Source of the DNA: Oscillospiraceae bacterium
GTDB lineage: Bacteria > Bacillota > Clostridia > Oscillospirales > Oscillospiraceae
Assembly: GCA_017405545.1 (NCBI GenBank)
Contig: JAFRAF010000092.1
Span: forward strand, 1 to 5,972
Reading direction: 5' to 3'
DNA: 5,972 bases
The notes under the pieces were generated by a model, which saw only the letters and a program-made list of their open reading frames with translations, was not told the origin of the DNA and did no database searches. Made by a program: the position numbers and the translations under genes. Positions 1-5,400 of this stretch are shown here, one piece after another (positions within the stretch are counted from its first letter, which is position 1; each line of letters opens with the position of its first letter).

Positions 1-428
1 TGGGCCGCCAGCAGGGCCTCCAGGTTTATTGTGCTCTTGCTGCCGTAGAGCTGTCCCGTCTCGGGCAGGGCCTCCAGCTCAGCGGGCAGATATACCATCT
101 GCCCAGGGCTGGGCGTTCCGCTGACGCAGACCAGCTTATCGGGACACAGGGCCGCCAGCAGCATTGTGGCCACAGCTCCGCTCGGCGCCACGGCTGTGAT
201 CTCAGCGGGGATATCCACACTGCGTCCCGTGTCATCTGTTATGCTGACGGCCGCCGGCGCTTCCTCAGTCTGCTCCTGCGCGGCGTTTTCCGCCTCGTTT
301 TCGGCTGCGCCGTCAGCTGTATCGGCGGCGTCCTCTGCTGCGCTGTTTGCGTCACTGACTGCCCCGCAGCCCGCCAGGCTGAATACCAGCATAAGACAAA
401 GCAGCAGACTCAGCACTTTTTTCATCAT
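1..428 (-). CDS. ABC-transporter substrate-binding lipoprotein, siderophore/heme/cobalamin type (partial, 3' end outside window)
   Basis: The reading frame is open from an ATG at 428 to the left edge, giving 142 complete codons and no stop. The N-terminus is a lipoprotein signal: MMKK, a hydrophobic stretch, then the lipobox LAGC with the lipidated Cys at residue 21. An Ala/Glu/Asp-rich linker follows (about residues 24-60). The folded domain then opens with ITDDTGRSVDIP, a hallmark of the start of the periplasmic-binding-protein 2 family (BtuF/FhuD/FepB-like, Pfam Peripla_BP_2). The family captures ferric siderophores, heme or corrinoids outside the membrane and hands them to an ABC importer. 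Only about 80 residues of the domain are visible, so the ligand cannot be called. An ATG at 425 is possible, but 428 has the better spacing (8 nt) from AAGGGGAG at 437-444. The gene is divergent from the 637 gene. Permease and ATPase genes would be expected beyond the left edge. The family call is fairly sure. Confidence 0.85.
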   Translation of the reverse strand, partial: MMKKVLSLLLCLMLVFSLAGCGAVSDANSAAEDAADTADGAAENEAENAAQEQTEEAPAAVSITDDTGRSVDIPAEITAVAPSGAVATMLLAALCPDKLVCVSGTPSPGQMVYLPAELEALPETGQLYGSKSTINLEALLAA

Positions 429-436
429 ATTATCCA

Positions 437-444
437 CTCCCCTT
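437..444 (-). promoter_or_regulatory. ribosome binding site of the lipoprotein gene
   Basis: AAGGGGAG on the minus strand lies 8 nt before the ATG at 428 and 11 nt before the alternative ATG at 425. The spacing favours 428 as the start, giving an MMKK N-terminus. Confidence 0.7.
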
Positions 445-458
445 GTTTTGTAGTTTTA

Positions 459-488
459 AAAATATATTTTATCACAAGAATATATTCT
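459..488. promoter_or_regulatory. two related 12-bp palindromes, possible operator for the lipoprotein gene
   Basis: AAAATATATTTT (459-470) and AGAATATATTCT (477-488) are both perfect 12-bp palindromes. They share the core AATATATT, and their centres lie 18 bp apart. The second overlaps the transcription start predicted from the promoter at 492-518; the first lies in the leader. A dimeric repressor bound there could block initiation, which would suit a regulated nutrient-uptake gene. Neither matches the usual Fur-box wording, so no regulator is named. AT-rich palindromes also arise by chance, so the call is tentative. Confidence 0.3.
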
Positions 489-491
489 GAG

Positions 492-518
492 ATTATCACA
501 GCACCCGTTCCGTGTCAA
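492..518 (-). promoter_or_regulatory. predicted sigma-A type promoter of the lipoprotein gene
   Basis: Read on the minus strand, a perfect TTGACA (-35, plus-strand 513-518) is followed after 15 nt by GATAAT (-10, plus-strand 492-497). The -10 matches the consensus at 5 of 6 positions and is preceded by TG in the extended -10 position. The 15-nt spacer is shorter than the usual 16-18 nt. Transcription would start near 485, giving an untranslated leader of about 57 nt. A second TGTGATAAAA-like sequence further downstream has no matching -35 and is a weaker alternative. Confidence 0.55.
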
Positions 519-575
519 GTCAAAAAGCTCTTCGAGCCCGATGATGGATCCAAGCGCATATTTTGAATGTTCATG

Positions 576-603
576 TTGTGCTGCGCGGTTTTTATGTTAT
601 AAT
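576..603 (+). promoter_or_regulatory. predicted extended -10 promoter of the 670-aa SLH protein gene
   Basis: A perfect -10 element TATAAT (598-603) is preceded by TG at 595-596, forming the extended -10 TGTTATAAT. The best -35 candidate is TTGTGC (576-581), with a 16-nt spacer. It is weak, matching only the TTG, but extended -10 promoters tolerate this. Transcription would start around 609-611, leaving a short leader of about 26 nt before the ATG at 637. Confidence 0.6.
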
Positions 604-622
604 TGAAATAGAATACAAAAGC

Positions 623-629
623 AAAGGAG
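623..629 (+). promoter_or_regulatory. ribosome binding site of the 670-aa SLH protein gene
   Basis: AAAGGAG lies 7 nt before the ATG at 637. It is a near-consensus Shine-Dalgarno sequence and fixes this start, which directly begins a typical signal peptide. Confidence 0.8.
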
Positions 630-636
630 AAGTGTT

Positions 637-2649
637 ATGAAAAAGTGCATATCCCTGTTCCTGGCTCTGATCATGCTCTTTGCGCTCATGCCTGCCGCGC
701 TGGCGGTGGAGCCGGGGCTTGACAACTTCCGGAAGATAAACGAATACCCCTCCGGCCAGTTCACGGACGTTAAGGACGACGCCTGGTACCTGGAGAGCGT
801 CAAATCCGCCTATGAGTACGGCCTTGTCAAGGGCTCCAGCGCCACCACCTTCAACCCGGAGGGGAACATGACCCTGGCTGAGGCTCTGGCCCTGGCAGAC
901 AGGCTCCACAGCATATACAATACAGGCGCTGCTGACTTTGTACAGGGCGAGCCCTGGTATCAGGTCTATGCGGACTACGCCATGTCAAATGGCATAATCA
1001 GCTCCGATGGCTTTGCCGACTATAACGCCAAGGCCACCAGGGCCCAGTTCGCCCAAATCTTCGCCAGAGCTCTGCCGGAGAGCGCCCTGCAGAAGATAAA
1101 CAACATAAGCGAGGGCATGATACCTGACGTGAATGGCACCGACTCCTTCGGTCCCGATGTGTACATGCTCTACAACGCCGGCATACTGACGGGCAGCGAC
1201 GTCTACGGCACCTTCAACCCCAACAGCAACATAAAGAGAAGCGAGGTCTCCGCCATCGTCACCAGAATGGCCGACGCCTCCCTGCGCAAGAGCTTCACCC
1301 CCGCAGAGCGGATCGAGGTTACAGGCATAACGCTGAACAAATCAAACGAGATCATAGACAAGGGCGGCATACTCTGGATTAGCGCCGCGGTCAGCCCGGA
1401 CAACGCGTCGGACAAGACCGTGACATGGACATCCTCGGACGCCTCCATAGCCAGCGTATTCAACGGCAAGGTCACCGGCTTAAAGCCCGGCACGGTCACC
1501 ATCACCGCCGCCGCTTCAAACGGCATGTCCGCCAGCTGCACCGTGACTGTCAAGAACAGCGATGCGTCGAGCGACTACGCCGGCGTTCTTCAGCTCTGGA
1601 AAGACGCCTGCGCCCAGGGCAGCTACGACGCGGTTAACAACAATGCCAGCTTTACAGAGTGCAACATATGGGCCATGCAGGACTACTTCCTCTGGGGCCA
1701 CTCTTTCTACTACGACTGTAAGGACATAAACGGCGACGGAGTCAGTGAGCTGATCATAAGCTACGTCAGCTATGACGACAATACCATCTGCGGCATCTAC
1801 AGCGTCAAGGACGGCATCTGCTACTACTATCTGTACGACTATTTCAAGGCCTACAACGTGGTGGATACACTCGCCGACGGCACCGTTTACACAAGGCACT
1901 TTAATTACGGAGAAGAATCCGGCTACGATGAATACATATTCTGGCGGCTCAATGAGGGCCTGGACATGGAGCGTGTCGCCTATTTCAAGGAGTACAACAG
2001 CAGCTATTATGACATAGACGGGAACAAGCTGAACTCCGGCGAGGCCATCAAAGCCATCTCCCGCTACATCGACGGGGAGAGGATGAAGTTCAACTGGAAG
2101 CTGCTGTCCCACAATTACGCCTATGACTACATGGACGAGATAGAAGCTCTTCTTATCACCCCCGGCGTGAACGGCATGCTCAAAACCGCGTTTACAGACG
2201 CGAAAAAGGTCGATTTATATGAGGTGATCTACCAGATGTCGGACGACAACCTGGACTACTACAAGGTCCTGTCCGCGTACAAGAAGGAGTTCGACTTCTA
2301 CGACACCAGCCTTACATACATGTCTAAAGCAGGACTGGACAAGTTCCTGAAAAAATACACCGGCTTCGGCTTTGGGGACGCGAATTGGGATCTTACGTAT
2401 GTCAACTACGTGAAATCCATAGACACCTACTGCATAGAGCATGGGGACACCAATATGCAGCCGGTGTATGTGATGGATGCCTCCAATGACGGTGACATCA
2501 TCAATGTGGTCTATTACCCCGCCGGCGGCGGCAACTGGTACTTCTACAACAGCGTAACCGGGAACATGGGCAACTCAGAGTACATGCAGCTCACAGTCAA
2601 GCGCCTTGGCCCCGGCAGCTACCAGCTCATCTCCAACCTGCCCCTCTGA
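637..2649 (+). CDS. secreted SLH-anchored surface protein with Big_2 Ig-like domain and uncharacterised C-terminal half
   Basis: This 670-aa protein begins with a signal peptide (MKKC, hydrophobic core, likely cleavage after ALA-23). Three SLH repeats follow at about residues 41-92, 102-146 and 161-212. They are recognised by DAWY/EPWY openings, GLVKG/GILTG turns and TxAE/TRAQ/KRSE motifs, and would bind wall-linked secondary polysaccharide. Residues about 224-307 form a bacterial Ig-like Big_2 domain (ITLNKS, VTWTSSDASIASV, GLKPGTVTIT). Residues 313-670 match no family I can name with confidence. They include a calcium-loop-like DINGDGVSELII (363-374) and a C-terminal segment with EHGDTN (601-606) and a YYPAGGGNWY turn. 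Such segments recall domains at the ends of clostridial surface lipoproteins; that resemblance is from memory, not alignment. The first SLH repeat has TLAE where TRAE is usual. The gene is monocistronic, with its own promoter and a terminator about 50 bp downstream. The role is probably structural or binding; no enzyme motif is seen. Confidence 0.88.
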   Translation: MKKCISLFLALIMLFALMPAALAVEPGLDNFRKINEYPSGQFTDVKDDAWYLESVKSAYEYGLVKGSSATTFNPEGNMTLAEALALADRLHSIYNTGAADFVQGEPWYQVYADYAMSNGIISSDGFADYNAKATRAQFAQIFARALPESALQKINNISEGMIPDVNGTDSFGPDVYMLYNAGILTGSDVYGTFNPNSNIKRSEVSAIVTRMADASLRKSFTPAERIEVTGITLNKSNEIIDKGGILWISAAVSPDNASDKTVTWTSSDASIASVFNGKVTGLKPGTVTITAAASNGMSASCTVTVKNSDASSDYAGVLQLWKDACAQGSYDAVNNNASFTECNIWAMQDYFLWGHSFYYDCKDINGDGVSELIISYVSYDDNTICGIYSVKDGICYYYLYDYFKAYNVVDTLADGTVYTRHFNYGEESGYDEYIFWRLNEGLDMERVAYFKEYNSSYYDIDGNKLNSGEAIKAISRYIDGERMKFNWKLLSHNYAYDYMDEIEALLITPGVNGMLKTAFTDAKKVDLYEVIYQMSDDNLDYYKVLSAYKKEFDFYDTSLTYMSKAGLDKFLKKYTGFGFGDANWDLTYVNYVKSIDTYCIEHGDTNMQPVYVMDASNDGDIINVVYYPAGGGNWYFYNSVTGNMGNSEYMQLTVKRLGPGSYQLISNLPL

Positions 2650-2698
2650 TGATTCAGAATAAGCCGGTTTAGAAAGACACGGCATATAAAATGTATAG

Positions 2699-2730
2699 AG
2701 CCTTCCTCTCTAAGGGGAAGGCTTTGTTTT
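2699..2730 (+). terminator. intrinsic terminator of the 670-aa SLH protein gene
   Basis: AGCCTTCC (2699-2706) pairs perfectly with GGAAGGCT (2716-2723). The stem can extend three more pairs inward, including one G-T pair, to a tight CTA loop. The T-rich tract TTTGTTTT (2723-2730) follows. It lies about 50 bp after the stop codon at 2647-2649, on the plus strand. Confidence 0.85.
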
Positions 2731-2767
2731 GCGGAAAAGCACTTCACAGCGTCAGGTTCCCTTGTGT

Positions 2768-2798
2768 AAAAGCAGCAGGCGGGATGCCTGCTGCTTTT
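2768..2798. terminator. bidirectional intrinsic terminator between convergent genes
   Basis: A perfect 13-bp inverted repeat (2768-2780 with 2786-2798) is separated by the 5-nt loop GGGAT. The arms begin with AAAA and end with TTTT, so transcripts in either direction have a GC-rich stem closed by A-U pairs and followed by U residues. It lies 46 bp past the stop of the 845-aa protein gene, so it most likely ends the minus-strand operon and backs up the plus-strand terminator at 2699-2730. Confidence 0.85.
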
Positions 2799-2843
2799 GT
2801 GCTGTATTGATATTGAGTTTTACCCGTATTGGGCTTTGTCTGC

Positions 2844-5381
2844 CTACTTCACATTTTCGGTGAAGCGCATGAACAGGGCCGCGGCCTGAGCCCTTGTGGC
2901 GTTGTCGCCGGGGAGCAGGCTGTTGTTGTCGCCCTGCATTAGGCCCGCGCCGCATGCCCACTGCATGGCGGGCATGGCCCACTCGCTTATGTCGGACGCG
3001 TCGTTGTAGGAGAGAATGTTTGTGTCCTCGCCAACGCTCACGTCATAGCCCTTGAACTGGGCGTATCGGTAGAGGATGGCAGCAAACTGCTCGCGAGTGA
3101 TATTGTCCGTGGGGCCGAACTTGCCCTCTCCGTAGCCGTTTACAATTTCATTGCTGTTGGCCCAGACTACGGCGTCAGTGTACCACTGTCCTTCCTCCAC
3201 GTCGTCAAAGGCGTTCTCGCCCTCGACCTCCGGCTCTCCCTCGAGGCGGTAGAGGATGGTGACTATCATGGCTCTTGTAGTAGTACCCTGAGGATCAAAC
3301 TTATCCTCGGCCACGCCGTTCATGAGGCCCTTTTCCGTGACGTTTCTCACGGCATCGGCGTACCAGGAGCCGCTGTCCACGTCGTAATAATCATCGGAGG
3401 TCTGAGCCCCGCCCTGTTGGCCGTGCTCCTGTCCGGAGTGTCCGCCGCCGGTGTCAGGGTCGAAACCGCCCTGTCCGGAGCCCTCAAGGGTTTCGGCCTC
3501 GGCGACGGCCTCGCCGTCAATATAGAGAGTGTAGGTTTCTCCGGCTTTCAGATCTTCGGAGGCCAGCATCACGCAGTTGGCGGCCTTTACGCCGGTGGCG
3601 GAATACAGGGTGTTGTCGCTGCTGTCCTTTATCTCGATCCTGCTGCCGGACTGTATGCGAATCATGCTGCTGTTTTCAGCCTGAGCGCCGGGACCGCCGC
3701 CTGTCTGGCCGTCGGTATTGCCGGAGAACTCGGGTGGCATCATGCCGCCGCCTGTCTGGCCGTCAGTATTTCCGGAAAACTCGGGTGGAGTCATGCCGCC
3801 GCCTGTCTGGCCGCCGGTATGGCCGGAAAACTCGGGTGGAGTCATGCCGCCGCGCATCTGGCCGCCGGTATTGCCGGAGAACTCGGGTGGAGTCATGCCG
3901 CCGTCTGTCTGGCCGTCGGTGCTGCCGGAAAAATCAGGCGGGGTCATGCCGTCGGGAGGCGTAGGCATCTCGTTGTTTTCTCCCATCTGGGGCATCTGGC
4001 CGCCGGGCATCATACCCGCGCCGCCGGTCTTTCCGAAGACCACATATGTGCCGTAGGAGGGAACCTGGTTCATGCCGGTGCAGTCCACGGTAAAGAGGGT
4101 GCCGCCGCTGACGGTACACTTCCTCGCATAGTCCAGGGCGTTGTTCCCGTTGTTTGGGGCTCCAAAGAGTTCCACTATTCCGGCGGTGATGTTGATGTCC
4201 CCGTTGGAATCCATGGCATCTCCGTTGGCGTTGACATACCAGCTGCCGCCGGTGACGTTGATGGCGTAGTCGTAGTCCGCCAGATCCCCGTTGGCAGCGT
4301 TGATGCCGTCGTCTCCGGAGGTTATGACCGCCTTGCCGGAGTGGAGATTCACGGCTGCGCCCTCCAGGCCCTCGGTGCACTTAGTTATGGTGATGTCCGG
4401 GCCTGAGGAAGCGCCCTCGGCGCCCACGGTGATGACATAGTCGGCGCTGATGCCGTCGTCCTCGGCGGAGATTTGGAAGGTCCCGCCGCTTACGGTGATA
4501 TTCCCGGCGGATTTAAAGGCGTCGTCGCCGGAACTGATGTCGAAGATTCCGCCGGTGATCGTCAGTTCCCCGACAGCTTGGACGCTGTCGCCGGTGGAGC
4601 TGATCTTCACCGTGCCGCCGTTGATGGTAACGCTTCCGGCGGAGTCGGTGTCGCCCTCATCCGGCTCGGCCTTGATACCATCGTTGCCGGCGTTTACGGT
4701 GATTCTGCCGCCGTTTATCACAACTGCGTTGTCGCAGGCGATACCGTTGTTCTCCGCGTTGACGATGAGGGTGGAGCTGTCAACGGTGACAGTGGAGAGA
4801 GCCGCACCCTTGATTCCGTTTTTGCAGTTGCCGTTCACCGTCAAGGTCCCGTCGCCGGTGATTGTCAGTGACGCGCTGCTTTTGACCTTTACCGCGGCCC
4901 CGTCGAAACCATCGGCCTCCTCGTTGGCGATATCCTCGGCGTCGGTGAGGGTGTTGGTTCCGTTCACCTGCAGGGTCACCGCACTCTCTTTATTGCAGCT
5001 GATGGCCGCCGAGTCGGAGGAACTGAGGGAGAGGCCGTCCAGCACCAGAGTGACGTCGGTGGTGCCCTTTTTCACGGTTACGCTGCCGTCGGAGCAGGAG
5101 CCGGTAAGAATAAAGGTGCCGGACTGGCTGATTGTCAGGTCCGTACCGTCGATTTCGACCCCAGCGCTCCCGCCGGAGGCGGTGACAGAGCTGTCGGTGA
5201 AGGTCAACGCGGTTTCCGTCCCCGCGGCCTCCGCCGTAAAACCGGCTGTACCGAAGAATACCGCCATGGCCACGACCGCCAGGACACACAGTCCGGCGCT
5301 CAGCGCCGAGCACAGCTTTGAAATCGGTTTGTTCTTCGCGGAAGTGTTGTTGGAATTGCTTTCAAATCTTTTAATGTTCAT
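2844..5381 (-). CDS. SLH-anchored Cthe_2159-type beta-helix carbohydrate-binding surface protein
   Basis: This 845-aa protein has a long basic N-terminus, a hydrophobic segment (about 28-49) and likely signal cleavage near AEA (50-52). Residues about 55-450 match the Cthe_2159 family (Pfam PF14262). Short motifs such as NDGIKAE, DDAFKSA, DDGISAD and DDGINAA recur about every 22-30 residues between strands like TINGGT. These are rungs of a right-handed parallel beta-helix. The founding Clostridium thermocellum protein binds polygalacturonate and calcium; the ligand here is inferred. A Met/Pro/Gly-rich linker with five 17-residue repeats (477-561) follows. Then comes the family's usual small tail (about 571-634, with SEDLKAGETYTLYIDGE) and a Gly/Gln-rich spacer. 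The protein ends in three SLH repeats (about 664-713, 725-775, 791-842) bearing TTRAM, ITREQ and ATRAQ, which attach it to wall polysaccharide. The start overlaps the DUF4956 stop codon, with a ribosome site 8 nt upstream. No catalytic motif is seen. Confidence 0.9.
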   Translation of the reverse strand: MNIKRFESNSNNTSAKNKPISKLCSALSAGLCVLAVVAMAVFFGTAGFTAEAAGTETALTFTDSSVTASGGSAGVEIDGTDLTISQSGTFILTGSCSDGSVTVKKGTTDVTLVLDGLSLSSSDSAAISCNKESAVTLQVNGTNTLTDAEDIANEEADGFDGAAVKVKSSASLTITGDGTLTVNGNCKNGIKGAALSTVTVDSSTLIVNAENNGIACDNAVVINGGRITVNAGNDGIKAEPDEGDTDSAGSVTINGGTVKISSTGDSVQAVGELTITGGIFDISSGDDAFKSAGNITVSGGTFQISAEDDGISADYVITVGAEGASSGPDITITKCTEGLEGAAVNLHSGKAVITSGDDGINAANGDLADYDYAINVTGGSWYVNANGDAMDSNGDINITAGIVELFGAPNNGNNALDYARKCTVSGGTLFTVDCTGMNQVPSYGTYVVFGKTGGAGMMPGGQMPQMGENNEMPTPPDGMTPPDFSGSTDGQTDGGMTPPEFSGNTGGQMRGGMTPPEFSGHTGGQTGGGMTPPEFSGNTDGQTGGGMMPPEFSGNTDGQTGGGPGAQAENSSMIRIQSGSRIEIKDSSDNTLYSATGVKAANCVMLASEDLKAGETYTLYIDGEAVAEAETLEGSGQGGFDPDTGGGHSGQEHGQQGGAQTSDDYYDVDSGSWYADAVRNVTEKGLMNGVAEDKFDPQGTTTRAMIVTILYRLEGEPEVEGENAFDDVEEGQWYTDAVVWANSNEIVNGYGEGKFGPTDNITREQFAAILYRYAQFKGYDVSVGEDTNILSYNDASDISEWAMPAMQWACGAGLMQGDNNSLLPGDNATRAQAAALFMRFTENVK
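3699..3953 (-). repeat. five tandem 51-bp coding repeats (17-aa Pro/Gly-rich linker units)
   Basis: Five in-frame 51-bp units encode residues 477-561 of the 845-aa protein, with consensus GGMTPPEFSGNTDGQTG. Protein variation is confined to a few positions: D/G at 1, T/M at 4, E/D at 7, N/H/S at 11, D/G at 13 and the last two residues. Neighbouring units differ at only a few of 51 bases; the two units at 3699-3800 differ at about five. The unit at 3903-3953, encoding the first copy, is the most divergent. A degenerate Met/Pro/Gly stretch precedes the array in the protein. The pattern indicates recent duplication, and copy number could vary between strains. The array probably forms a flexible spacer. 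Confidence 0.95.
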
Positions 5382-5400
5382 TACAAAGTCCCCTTTCCTT
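5381..5400 (-). promoter_or_regulatory. overlapping stop/start (TAATG) with ribosome binding site, translational coupling
   Basis: On the minus strand the DUF4956 stop TAA (5383-5381) shares its last A with the ATG (5381-5379) of the beta-helix gene. The purine-rich AAGGAAAGGGGA (5389-5400) sits inside the end of the DUF4956 gene, with GGGG 8 nt before the ATG. This supports both the start choice and coupled translation of the two proteins. Confidence 0.8.

Noticed and set aside
527..537. Small hairpin GCTCTTCGAGC, followed on the minus strand by TTTTT
   Set aside because: The stem is only 4 bp with a 3-nt loop, too short for a convincing terminator, and no gene in the window ends before it on that strand.
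563..568. TTGAAT as -35 element for the plus-strand promoter
   Set aside because: It lies 29 nt from the TATAAT at 598-603, too far for a sigma-A promoter; the extended -10 with the weak TTGTGC fits better.
1516..2112. Minus-strand open frame (198 codons) opposite the SLH/Ig protein gene
   Set aside because: It is antisense to a well-supported coding region and has no recognisable domain.
3699..3953. Tandem repeats as a possible CRISPR array
   Set aside because: The 51-bp units are contiguous, without unique spacers, in frame within a gene, and encode a regular 17-residue protein repeat.
3718..4056. Plus-strand frame encoding PENSGGVMPPPVWP-like repeats
   Set aside because: It looks protein-like because the 51-bp array is open in several frames, but it has no flanking domain and lies wholly inside a confident gene on the other strand.
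3417..4406. Plus-strand open frame (329 codons) with internal repeats
   Set aside because: It is the complement of the repeat linker and beta-helix of the minus-strand gene; its repeats are only the 51-bp array read on the other strand, in a GC-rich region poor in stops.
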